Of a DNA stretch of 64,000 nucleotides, positions 8,178-16,349 are shown in pieces. The notes under the pieces were generated by a model. It was not told where the DNA came from and ran no database searches. It worked only from the letters and a program-made list of their open reading frames with translations. The position numbers and the translations under genes were made by a program. Origin of the DNA: Candidatus Krumholzibacteriota bacterium (lineage in GTDB: Bacteria > Krumholzibacteriota > Krumholzibacteriia > JACNKJ01); assembly GCA_016933175.1 (NCBI GenBank), contig JAFGBK010000052.1, positions 1 to 64,000 on the forward strand, in the 5' to 3' direction. Position 1 is the first letter of the stretch. Every line of letters begins with the position of its first letter.

Positions 8178-8391
8178 CTCATGTGTCGAACTTCATGTTC
8201 CCCTCTTGAGTGACAGCTACGTCCTCAGATCCTCTAATCCTTGAGCCACCAGAAGAGATCCAAGAGGTTCAGGAAGATCAGCATTGCCTTCCTCCCTTTT
8301 CATGGATCCCTGGCCAGGGACAAAATCCAGTGTGGCCTAGCAATCCCTGTGCCTGTCACAAAAGTGCCTCCAAACGGAGCTATGGGGAGCT

Positions 8392-10893
8392 TCAGGGTGC
8401 CAATCGCATGATTACGAAAGAGATATCATCGCGACTGCGGCCGCCGGCGTAGGCCAGGAGTTCGGCCATGAGGGCCTCGGCGAGCAGATTGACGTTTCCT
8501 GCCTGCCGGCGCTGCAAATCGATGTATTCCTGGAGGCGCCGGGGCCCGTAGGGGATTTCCGCGGCGTCCTCTTGGTCCTCGAGGCCATCCGAGCGCAGGA
8601 AAAGGAGGTCGCCCGGCCGCATGCGCAGCACGCCGCTGCGGTAGCGCATGGCGGGATCCAGACCCATCGGGCCGCCGCCGCGATCGAGTCGCTCGACGCG
8701 GGCTCCATCGCCGCGGAAGAGCCAGGGCGCCGGCATGCCCGCGTTGCAGTAGCGGAGCGTGCCGCCGGCCGGCTCGTAGAGCGCGTAGACGAAACAGCTG
8801 AAGACGCGCGCCGGATCGTCGCTGCCCGCGGCCAGGCTGGCGAGACCGCTGTTCATTGCGGTCACGACGCGCTCCGGCGAAGCGCCGCCCGCCGCCTCGC
8901 TGCGGAAGGCCAGGGCCACCGAGGAGATGAGCAGGGCGGCCGGGATGCCGTGTCCGGAAGCGTCGCCCAGCGCGAGCCCGACGCGCTGGCCGGGAAGCTC
9001 AAGCCAGTCGAAGTAGTCGCCACCCACCTCGCTGCTGGACAGGACACGGCCGGTGATCTCCAGGTGGGGCAGGGACGGCGGCGTCTGGGGCAGCAGTCGC
9101 TGCTGGATGCTCCGCGCCAGGTCCAGCTCCGTGCGGAGCTGTTCCTCGTGAGTGGCCTGTTCCAGGAGGCCCAGACTGCGGAGCAGGAGCTCCAGGGTGG
9201 GCAGCAGGCCCTCGAGCCCGTCCAGGACGGCGCTCGGGTAGAGCGAGCGCTCCACCGCGGGTCCGAGGACGAGGATCAGGGGTGGCTGCCCGCCCTCGCC
9301 GCGCACCGCCGCCAGCAGGTTCCAGTCCCGCTCCTGGCAGAAGGGCAGTGCCTCGGATCCCATGAGTGTTTCGGCCCAGTAGGGATCCCACTGCTCGACG
9401 GCCAGAATGCGCCGGGAGCCGGCGAGCAGGGCGCGTTCGAGGCCCGCAGGGAGGCGGTAGGCGGTGCCGGTGGGGGGCAGCGGCAGCGACTGAGGCGGGC
9501 CGCCCTCGCGGCGCCAGCCGTCGCAGACAACCCAGGCGCCCTGGCCGTCCGGCTCCAGGCAGATGACCCAGGCGGCGCCGATGTCCCCGCCGAGTCGGGG
9601 CAGCAGCGAGCGTTGCAGTTCCGCCCGGCTGCGGAAGTAGCGTGGCGGAGCCAGCCAGCGCCGGCTGTCGAGGAGGAGATCGCCGCTCTCGCCGCGCGCC
9701 CGGCGCAGGCGCCGTCTCAGGAGCTGGAAGGCTGCCAGGCCGGCGCCCAGGGACACCAGGTCCAGGAACATCGCCTCGGCGACGTGACTGCTGGTGCCGA
9801 AGGCCTGGAAGAGAAGCAGTCGCATCCCCAGGAAGACGAGCACCAGGACGCCGCCGGCCATCAGAAGGGCCAGGGCGCGCCGGGCGAGGCGGTTGAGGGC
9901 CTGCAGGTCGCGACCGAGAATGCCCAGCGCGAAGCTGAGAGGCGGGAAGGTCAGGAACAAGGGCGTCCAATCGGCCAGCAGCAGCCGGCGCCCCGGCAGC
10001 ATCTCGTGCAGGAACTGGAAGACGGCGAGGGGCAGCAGCCCAAGCGCCGCGCCCACCAGGACCAGGCGCAGCCGGTGGCGCTCTCGGCGATGCTTGCGCC
10101 GCACCGCCTTGAGGACGAGCACGGCGATACCCGCCAACAGGAAGAGGCCGGAGTGCGCCAGTGCGGCGCCCTGGAGCGCCATGGGCCAGCCGCTGTAGGG
10201 TGCGTCGGCGCTGATGGCCACCGTGTCGGCGGCCCCGAGGATCGCCACGGGCAGGTAGAGCAGCCACCCCAGCCACTGCCGGCGTGGCCGCTGCTCGGGA
10301 AAGAGGATGAGGAAGTGCAGGAGCAGGGGCGCCAGCAGCAGGCCCACCAGATCGGATTCCCATTCCAGCATCTGGCGCCACGGCGCCGATCCCAGGCGGG
10401 GGTGGAGTGCGAAGAGGGAGCCCACCAGCAGCGTCAGGAGCAGGAAGACGTTGCCCAGGGGATCACGCCGTCGGAAATGAACCATCGCGCCCATGAAGAT
10501 GACCAGCAGCGCGCCCAGGGTACGCAGCGTCCAGCCGAGGCGGCGCATGGGTCCGGGTGTCGACGGCCGCAGGGTGAGCTCAAGGCGGGAGCCGTCGCGT
10601 TCCACGGCGAGCTTCACGGGGCCGTGGCGCGCGCGGGCGGCGAGGATGCTCAGGGCGGGATGGTCGCGCTGCGGGGTGATCCCCGCAATGCCCAGCAGGC
10701 GGTCCCCGGCCATGAGCGGCGCGATCTGCCCCGGCTCCGACGCCTGGTTGGGGATGACGCGCAGATGGCGGAGGCGGAAGGGGAGGTCCGGTCCGGTCCA
10801 GCGCTCGACGAGTCCGAAGAGGGCCAGGCACAGGGCCAGCGCCAGGGCGGCCCGCAGCAGGAATTGCGTCAGCGTTCCTCGCGGGGGCGGCAT
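8392..10893 (-). CDS. Membrane-anchored SpoIIE-type PP2C serine phosphatase
   Basis: An 833-residue signalling phosphatase. N-terminal order: one membrane helix, a PDZ-like segment (PGQIAPLMAGDRLLGIAGI), then about six to seven further membrane helices to roughly residue 380. A cytoplasmic region of about 180 residues, possibly GAF-like, follows, then a short coiled linker (LARSIQQRLLPQTPP). The C-terminal PP2C domain keeps its metal-binding motifs: SSSEVGGDYFDW, LGDASGHGIPAALL, RSDGLEDQ and SRDDISFV. Such proteins usually act on anti-sigma antagonists (STAS proteins), but none is encoded nearby. The ATG at 10893 was chosen as the first after non-homologous leader residues. Confidence 0.85.
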   Translation of the reverse strand: MPPPRGTLTQFLLRAALALALCLALFGLVERWTGPDLPFRLRHLRVIPNQASEPGQIAPLMAGDRLLGIAGITPQRDHPALSILAARARHGPVKLAVERDGSRLELTLRPSTPGPMRRLGWTLRTLGALLVIFMGAMVHFRRRDPLGNVFLLLTLLVGSLFALHPRLGSAPWRQMLEWESDLVGLLLAPLLLHFLILFPEQRPRRQWLGWLLYLPVAILGAADTVAISADAPYSGWPMALQGAALAHSGLFLLAGIAVLVLKAVRRKHRRERHRLRLVLVGAALGLLPLAVFQFLHEMLPGRRLLLADWTPLFLTFPPLSFALGILGRDLQALNRLARRALALLMAGGVLVLVFLGMRLLLFQAFGTSSHVAEAMFLDLVSLGAGLAAFQLLRRRLRRARGESGDLLLDSRRWLAPPRYFRSRAELQRSLLPRLGGDIGAAWVICLEPDGQGAWVVCDGWRREGGPPQSLPLPPTGTAYRLPAGLERALLAGSRRILAVEQWDPYWAETLMGSEALPFCQERDWNLLAAVRGEGGQPPLILVLGPAVERSLYPSAVLDGLEGLLPTLELLLRSLGLLEQATHEEQLRTELDLARSIQQRLLPQTPPSLPHLEITGRVLSSSEVGGDYFDWLELPGQRVGLALGDASGHGIPAALLISSVALAFRSEAAGGASPERVVTAMNSGLASLAAGSDDPARVFSCFVYALYEPAGGTLRYCNAGMPAPWLFRGDGARVERLDRGGGPMGLDPAMRYRSGVLRMRPGDLLFLRSDGLEDQEDAAEIPYGPRRLQEYIDLQRRQAGNVNLLAEALMAELLAYAGGRSRDDISFVIMRLAP

Positions 10894-11063
10894 GCGCCTA
10901 CTGTCCCGCGCCGGGCCCGCCGCGTCAAGGACCACGTTGGTCGCCCTAACTCACGCTGTCGCTGGCTATTGCAGCCGGCTGCCAGGGATGCTAGATTGAC
11001 AGCTCATTCCGGCTGGAACCGGCTTGCCTGCCGGCGGGGCGTGTGACGCGAGGAGGATCTGGC

Positions 11064-11762
11064 GTGAGTGCCGCGAAGCGACTGACCAAGAGACAGCTCA
11101 AGGACGACAAGTTCGTCGACGCCATGCTGAGCTACGGAGAGCTGGCGCGCAAGTACCAGCGCCATCTGCTGTACGGCATCCTGGTGATCATCCTCGTCAT
11201 CCTGGGTCTCACCTGGGGCGCCAACTACCGACGCGCCCAGGGCGAGGAGGCCCAGCACGCCTTCTCCACGGCTCTCAAGACCCTGGAAACGGCCATGACC
11301 TCCGCCGCGGAGACGGACTACGCCGTGGCCCAGGCGGCCTTCGAGGACGTCCACGCGCGCTACGGCGGCCGCCAGGTGGGCAAGTGGTCCCTGTACTTCA
11401 CGGGCTTCTGCAAGGAGCGCGTGATGGACTACATCGCGGCGCAGGCCGATTACGAGCGCTACCTGGAGGAGGATCCACGCGGCGAGTTCGAGATCCCGGC
11501 CCGCGCGGGCATCGCCGTGTGCTTGGGCAGCGTGGGCAAGATGAAGCAGGAGGCGGACATCCTGCGCGATCTGGCCGGCCGGAAAGGGATCGGCACCAAA
11601 CAGGCGCAGGCCTGGCTCTACCAGGCCAGTCAAATCTATCTGGACGAAGGCTACTTCAGCGTGGCGCGGGAGCTGCTCGAGGAGCTCGCCACGGGCGCGG
11701 ATCCCACGCTGGCACGCAAGATCGAGCAGGATCTGGAGGCGCTGAAGAGCCTGGGCTCCTGA
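11064..11762 (+). CDS. Single-pass membrane TPR-like protein
   Basis: A 232-residue protein with a basic/polar N-terminus containing LTKRQLKDDKFVDAML, one membrane helix (about residues 38-58, YGILVIILVILGLTWGA) and a C-terminal helical-repeat domain. Its pattern of paired helices (AEGLY/YAVAQAAFEDVHARYG, YERYLEEDP, YFSVARELLEELA) resembles tetratricopeptide repeats. The layout is like YfgM/ancillary translocon proteins, but the match is only topological. The GTG at 11064 is preceded by AGGAGG with seven bases spacing, better than the earlier GTG in the ORF track. It is the first gene of a unit with the GH57 gene. Confidence 0.7.
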   Translation: MSAAKRLTKRQLKDDKFVDAMLSYGELARKYQRHLLYGILVIILVILGLTWGANYRRAQGEEAQHAFSTALKTLETAMTSAAETDYAVAQAAFEDVHARYGGRQVGKWSLYFTGFCKERVMDYIAAQADYERYLEEDPRGEFEIPARAGIAVCLGSVGKMKQEADILRDLAGRKGIGTKQAQAWLYQASQIYLDEGYFSVARELLEELATGADPTLARKIEQDLEALKSLGS

Positions 11763-11772
11763 GTCCCTGAGC

Positions 11773-13950
11773 ATGACTATACTGCGGCTCGCCATTCTCT
11801 GGCACATGCACCAGCCCTTCTATCTGGAACCGAACGAAGGGCGCTTCGCGATGCCGTGGGTGCGGCTCCACTCCTTCAAGGACTACCTCGACATGCCCCT
11901 GCTGGCCGGCGCCCAGGCGGGGGTGTCCGTCAACTTCAATCTCGTGCCCTCGCTCATGGAGCAGTGGGAGGCCTGGCGCCGGGGCTGCCAGGACCGCGTG
12001 CAGGAGCTCTGCGAGCTGCCCGTGGCGCGCCTGGAGCCCGAGGAGCGGGTGGAACTGGTCGGCCTGCTGTTCCGGGCCCATCCCCAGACCATGATCGCGC
12101 CGCTGCCCGAGTACGCCGAGCTCCACCAGCGCTGGCAGGCGCGCGGCTCGGAGAGCATCCGCGATCCGGAGCTGGTGCGCCTCAAGTACTGGTTTCATCT
12201 CGCCTGGCTCGATCCGCTCTTTCGCGAGGAGCCCGTGCCCGCCGGCTTCCTGCAGGACAACCAGCGGCTCACCGAGGCGAACTGGCACGAGTTCCGGAAC
12301 TACCTGGACAGCTTCCCGGACCGCCTGTTCGACACCTACGGCCGCCTGCACCGCGAGGGGCGGATCGAGGTCTCGGTGACACCCTACTTCCATCCCATCC
12401 TGCCGCTGCTCATCGACACCGACTGCGCACGCGAGGCGCGCCCGGAGGTGGACCTGCCCGCGGAGCGCTTCCGGGCGCCCGACGACGCCCGCTGGCAGCT
12501 CCGCGAGGCGCGCGCGGCGGTCCACCGCTGGCTGGACATCACGCCGGATGGGCTGTGGCCCGCGGAGGGATCGGTGAGCGAAGCGGCACTGCGCATCGCC
12601 GCCGAGGAGGGCTTCGCCTGGGCGGCCACCGACGAGCAGGTCCTTGCCAACAGCCTCGGCCTGTCCAACCTGAACCTGCCCGGACCCGAGCGGGCCGCCC
12701 TGCTCTACCGGCCCCTGCGCCGGCGTTTCGGTGACAACGCCCTGCGACTGGTCTTTCGCGACCACTTCCTCAGCGATCGCATCGGCTTCGCCTATGCGAG
12801 CTGGGATCCCGAGAAAGCGGTGGACGACTTCCTCGGCCACCTCGAGCGCATCCGGCGCGAGGCGACTCAGCCCGAGCCGCTGGTGACGGTCATCCTCGAT
12901 GGCGAGAACTGCTGGGAGTTCTACCACCAGGATGGATTGCCCTTCCTGCGACTGCTCTACCGCCGCCTGGCCGAGACGGAATGGCTGCGCCTGGACACCA
13001 TCTCGCGTCACCTGGCCGAGACGGAGGCGGAGGACCTGGAGCGCGTCCGCGCCGGCAGCTGGATCGACGGCAGCTTCTCCATCTGGATCGGCCACCCCGC
13101 AGACAACCGCTCCTGGGACTATCTGGCACGAGCCCGGCGCGACCTGCTGGAGCACGGTGGGGGGGCGCATCCCCTGGCGAAGGGCGAGGGCGATCTCGCG
13201 CCGTCGCTCCAGAGCGCCTGGCGTTCCCTCTTCGCGGCCGAGGGCAGCGACTGGAACTGGTGGTACGGCGACGATCACAACAGCCTGGACGACGACACCT
13301 TCGATTCGCTGTACCGCAGCCATCTCCAGTCCGTCTACCGGGACCTGGAGCTCGAGGTGCCGGCCTGCCTGCACGAGCCCATCGCCGTCATGGGCGCTGC
13401 GGCGGCGGCAGGGGGGATGGTGCCCACGGGCTTCTCGGAGGTGCGCGTGGACGGGAAGGTCAGCCACTTCTACGAGTGGCGCAACGCGGCCTGCCACGTG
13501 GTCGCCGGCACGGGCGGCGCCATGACGCGCGCGGATCGCCTCGTCGAAGCCGTCTGGCTGGCCTTCGGCCCCGGGGACTGCTTCCTCCGCGTGGACCTCA
13601 ATACCGCGAGCCCCGACGCCGCGGCGCTGCGGCGGCTCAGCGTGAATTTCAAGGGTCCCCAGCCGCGACGATTCCGCATCGCCCTCCATGAGCCCGGCGC
13701 GCCCCTGCAGGCAGAGACCGAGGGTCCCGGCGGCTGGGATGCGGTGGCCAGCGGCGGTCGCTGGGCCTGGAAGGACATCCTCGAATTGGCGATTCCCTGG
13801 CCGGAACTGCCGGGACGCGCCGGCCAAGAGGTCAGCTTTGACTTGACGTTTTTGGGAGAAACGGGAATCCTGGATGTCATGCCAGCGGGAGCGCCACTGG
13901 TATTCGCTTTACCTGACGCCGATTACGATCGCATCATGTGGAAGATCTAG
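11773..13950 (+). CDS. Glycoside hydrolase family 57 protein
   Basis: A 725-residue GH57 enzyme; the family acts on alpha-glucans (amylase, amylopullulanase, 4-alpha-glucanotransferase or branching activity). Motif 1 is HMHQPF at residues 11-16. The catalytic nucleophile is Glu265 in LWPAEGSVSE and the acid/base is Asp376 in VILDGENCWEF. DGSFSIWIGHPADNRSWDYL is the last family motif. From about residue 550 there is a beta-rich C-terminal domain like those attached to other GH57/glucodextranase proteins. No signal peptide is visible, so it is probably cytoplasmic. glgA lies in the same window, consistent with glycogen metabolism. Exact specificity is uncertain. Confidence 0.88.
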   Translation: MTILRLAILWHMHQPFYLEPNEGRFAMPWVRLHSFKDYLDMPLLAGAQAGVSVNFNLVPSLMEQWEAWRRGCQDRVQELCELPVARLEPEERVELVGLLFRAHPQTMIAPLPEYAELHQRWQARGSESIRDPELVRLKYWFHLAWLDPLFREEPVPAGFLQDNQRLTEANWHEFRNYLDSFPDRLFDTYGRLHREGRIEVSVTPYFHPILPLLIDTDCAREARPEVDLPAERFRAPDDARWQLREARAAVHRWLDITPDGLWPAEGSVSEAALRIAAEEGFAWAATDEQVLANSLGLSNLNLPGPERAALLYRPLRRRFGDNALRLVFRDHFLSDRIGFAYASWDPEKAVDDFLGHLERIRREATQPEPLVTVILDGENCWEFYHQDGLPFLRLLYRRLAETEWLRLDTISRHLAETEAEDLERVRAGSWIDGSFSIWIGHPADNRSWDYLARARRDLLEHGGGAHPLAKGEGDLAPSLQSAWRSLFAAEGSDWNWWYGDDHNSLDDDTFDSLYRSHLQSVYRDLELEVPACLHEPIAVMGAAAAAGGMVPTGFSEVRVDGKVSHFYEWRNAACHVVAGTGGAMTRADRLVEAVWLAFGPGDCFLRVDLNTASPDAAALRRLSVNFKGPQPRRFRIALHEPGAPLQAETEGPGGWDAVASGGRWAWKDILELAIPWPELPGRAGQEVSFDLTFLGETGILDVMPAGAPLVFALPDADYDRIMWKI

Positions 13951-13961
13951 AATCCCTCGCC

Positions 13962-14381
13962 ATGCTCAAGGGGGCTCTGGTGCCCGACGCCGTCAGCGAG
14001 GATCGTCTCGAAGGAGCGCATCTGGACGCCTCGGAACGCTGGGCCGCAGCCCTCTCCTATGTCTTCGTCCTCTGCTGGATTCCCTACCTGTTCTTCTCCG
14101 ACCGGCCCTTCGTCTTCTATCACGCCCGCCAGGGAGTAGCGCTCTTCCTGGCGGAGCTGGTGGGGGCCTTCGTACTGTGGATCATCGATGTCACCCTGGG
14201 GAGGATTCCCTTCCTGGGACTCCTGATTCTCATCCTGCTGCGCCTGATCTTCTTTCTGGCCATCCTCGCCCTCTCGGTGCTGGGTTTCGCCAGGGGCCTG
14301 TCGGGTGAGATCGCGCCGCTGCCTTGGCTGGGAAGCTTCGGAGAGGGGCTGCCCGAACCGCCGTTCCGCGTCCGGCGCTAA
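13962..14381 (+). CDS. Tic20/DUF4870-like small membrane protein
   Basis: A 139-residue protein with three hydrophobic helices. DASERWAAALSYVFVLCWIPYLF followed by FYHARQGVALFLAELVGAFV resembles the DUF4870/Tic20-like family, in which a His-Ala-Arg-Gln-Gly motif precedes the second helix. Its function is unknown. The start is uncertain: ATG 13962 or GTG 13938, which overlaps the GH57 stop. Neither has a good ribosome binding site. It is the last gene of the TPR-GH57 unit. Confidence 0.65.
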   Translation: MLKGALVPDAVSEDRLEGAHLDASERWAAALSYVFVLCWIPYLFFSDRPFVFYHARQGVALFLAELVGAFVLWIIDVTLGRIPFLGLLILILLRLIFFLAILALSVLGFARGLSGEIAPLPWLGSFGEGLPEPPFRVRR

Positions 14382-14398
14382 GCGCCGCACAGATGGCG

Positions 14399-14414
14399 CA
14401 TAATGTACATTATG
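14399..14414. promoter_or_regulatory. Perfect 16-bp palindrome upstream of the acyl-CoA synthetase
   Basis: CATAATGTACATTATG reads identically on both strands. It lies 69 bases before the fadD-like start in the only non-coding gap ahead of the fatty-acid module. Size and symmetry suit a dimeric repressor such as a TetR or GntR family member. The regulator is not in this window. Confidence 0.55.
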
Positions 14415-14482
14415 TTAACCATTGAGACAGCCTCCGAATCGGAAACCCTGGCCCCGATTGCAGGGAACGCAAGGCTGGCGGC

Positions 14483-16288
14483 ATGAGCATCCGAACTGTC
14501 AACGAGCTCTTCCTGCACGCAACGCGCAACGTCTCCAACGAGAAGGCCTTCCAGCACCGCGTCAAGGGACGCTACGAGGTCGTCTCGGCCGCGCAGGCGG
14601 AACGCCTCTGCTTCATGGTCGCGCTGGGGCTGTCCGACCTCGGCTTCGGCGCGGATGACCGCGGCGCCATCCTGTCCCAGAATCGTCTCGAATGGGTGCT
14701 GGCGGACATGGGCATGCTGCTTCTGGGCGGCGTGGACGTACCCGTCTATCCGTCCCTCATCGCGGACCAGGTGGCCTACATCCTCGGTCACGCCGAATGC
14801 CGAGTCGCCTTCTGCGAGGACGCCCAGCAGGCGGACAAGGTGCTGGCCGTCCGCGACCGTCTGCCGCAGCTCGCGCACATCGTCCAGTTCGCCGCCGAGC
14901 CGGCCGCCGCAGGCGTGATGCCTTTCAAGGAGGTGCTCGCGCGCGGCGAGCGCGTTTACGAGGACCGACGCAGCCGTATCGAGGAGATCGCCCTTGCCGT
15001 GTCGCCGGAGGCGCCCTGCAGCATCATCTACACCTCGGGAACCACGGGACAGCCTAAGGGCGTGGTCCTGAGCCACGGCAACATCGTCAGCAACGTGCAC
15101 GCCTGCCTCAAGGTCTTCGAGATCGACCGCCGCGACACAGCCCTGTCCTTCCTGCCGCTGAGCCATATCTTCGAGCGCACAGGGGGCTACTACGCGCTGC
15201 TCTATGCCGGCTGCTCCATCGCCTACGCCGAGTCCATCCACACGGTGCCCCGCGACCTGCTGGACGTGCGTCCGACCGTCCTCATCTCGGTGCCGCGCCT
15301 GTTCGAGAAGATGCACGCCCGCATCCTCGACACGGCCTTGGCGGCCAGCTTCCTGCGCAAGCAGCTCTTCTTCTGGGCGCGTCGCGTGGGCCTGCGCTGG
15401 GCCGCGCTGACCCTGGCCGGCGAGGAGATTCCGCGTCTCCTGGCGCACTCCTTCCGGTTGGCCGATCGCCTGGTCTTCACGAAGATCCGCTCCCGCACCG
15501 GCGGGCGCCTGCGGCTGCTGGTTTCCGGTGGCGCGCCGCTGTCGGAGCTCATCGGACGCTTCTTCTACGCCGTGGGTCTCCCCATCATGGAAGGCTACGG
15601 ACTGACCGAGACCAGCCCCGTGGTAGCCGCCAACAACCCCCGCCACTACCGCCTCGGCTCCGTGGGCCGACCCGTGCCGGGCGTCGAGGTGAAGCTATCC
15701 GCCGACGGCGAGATTCTCACCCGCGGCCCCCACGTCATGCAGGGCTACTACAAGGATCCAGAGGCGACGCGAGCGACCATCGACGCGGCGGGCTGGCTCG
15801 CCACGGGCGACATCGGCGCGATTGACGCCGACGGCTACCTGCACATCACCGACCGCAAGAAGGACCTCCTCGTGACGGCCGGCGGCAAGAACGTGGCCCC
15901 GCAGCCCATCGAAACTCTTCTCAAGGCCGACAAGTTCGTCGGCGAGGCGATTCTGCTAGGTGATCAACTGCCCTTCATCTCAGCCCTTATCGTTCCGCAC
16001 TTCGAGTACCTGATGAAGTATGCAAAGCGCAAGAGCATCCTCTACACGTCCATGGCGGGGCTCGTGCGCGAGCCCCGCGTCCAGGACCTTTACCGGCGCC
16101 GGGTGGAACTCGCCAACTCCCGGCTGGCGCGCTACGAGCGCATTCGCAAGTTCCGTCTCCTCGATCACGAGCTGACCCTCGAGGATGGCGAGCTGACGCC
16201 GACCATGAAGGTGCGGCGGCAGCGGATCGCAGAACTCTACAAGGAGATCATCGCCGCCATGTATGACGAGGAGCCGCCCGCCTCGTGA
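14483..16288 (+). CDS. fadD: Long-chain acyl-CoA synthetase (AMP-forming)
   Basis: A 601-residue member of the ANL adenylating superfamily that activates fatty acids to acyl-CoA through an acyl-AMP. The P-loop motif is IIYTSGTTGQPKGVVLSHGN (about residue 183). Others are LSFLPLSHIFERTGGY, the A5 motif MEGYGLTETSPVVAANN and the hinge/A8 region WLATGDIGAIDADGYLHITDRKKDLLVTAGGKN. The long-chain (LC-FACS) type is indicated by the FERTGGYYALLYAG region and the C-terminal DGELTPTMKVRR. It lies 61 bases before the FadL porin gene. Confidence 0.9.
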   Translation: MSIRTVNELFLHATRNVSNEKAFQHRVKGRYEVVSAAQAERLCFMVALGLSDLGFGADDRGAILSQNRLEWVLADMGMLLLGGVDVPVYPSLIADQVAYILGHAECRVAFCEDAQQADKVLAVRDRLPQLAHIVQFAAEPAAAGVMPFKEVLARGERVYEDRRSRIEEIALAVSPEAPCSIIYTSGTTGQPKGVVLSHGNIVSNVHACLKVFEIDRRDTALSFLPLSHIFERTGGYYALLYAGCSIAYAESIHTVPRDLLDVRPTVLISVPRLFEKMHARILDTALAASFLRKQLFFWARRVGLRWAALTLAGEEIPRLLAHSFRLADRLVFTKIRSRTGGRLRLLVSGGAPLSELIGRFFYAVGLPIMEGYGLTETSPVVAANNPRHYRLGSVGRPVPGVEVKLSADGEILTRGPHVMQGYYKDPEATRATIDAAGWLATGDIGAIDADGYLHITDRKKDLLVTAGGKNVAPQPIETLLKADKFVGEAILLGDQLPFISALIVPHFEYLMKYAKRKSILYTSMAGLVREPRVQDLYRRRVELANSRLARYERIRKFRLLDHELTLEDGELTPTMKVRRQRIAELYKEIIAAMYDEEPPAS

Positions 16289-16309
16289 GCGACTAGCAAG
16301 CGACTAGCA
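16288..16309 (+). repeat. 11-bp tandem duplication at the fadD stop
   Basis: AGCGACTAGCA occurs twice in direct succession, beginning at the last base of the TGA stop. It looks like a recent slip or duplication in the short gap before fadL. No function inferred. Confidence 0.8.
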
Positions 16310-16349
16310 TCTGATCTCGCCGCCTGACCCAGCCCAAAAAGGGGTTACC

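Larger units (their letters stand above)
7811..8391. other. Gene-free, lower-GC spacer (about 580 bases)
   Basis: No coding frame with a ribosome binding site or recognisable protein was found on either strand; ORF-track entries here have no plausible composition. The stretch is visibly less GC-rich than its surroundings. It holds a TAATGGAC/GTCCATTA inverted repeat, a strong leftward terminator and the 14-base palindrome TCCCTGGCCAGGGA (8307-8320). I looked for SRP RNA, tmRNA and RNase P signatures and saw none. It could hold an unrecognised RNA or be a decayed insertion. Confidence 0.6.

Noticed and set aside
7811-8391. SRP RNA, tmRNA or RNase P RNA
   Set aside because: None of the conserved cores of these RNAs was found on either strand.
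8210-8452. 80-aa plus-strand ORF in the lower-GC spacer
   Set aside because: No ribosome binding site, no pattern, and it runs into the convergent phosphatase gene.
8572-11046. 824-aa plus-strand ORF
   Set aside because: Antisense shadow of the SpoIIE-type phosphatase.
14445-14475. Sigma-54-like CTGGCCCCGATTGC upstream of fadD
   Set aside because: The GG to GC distance is two bases too short and the -24 element is weak.
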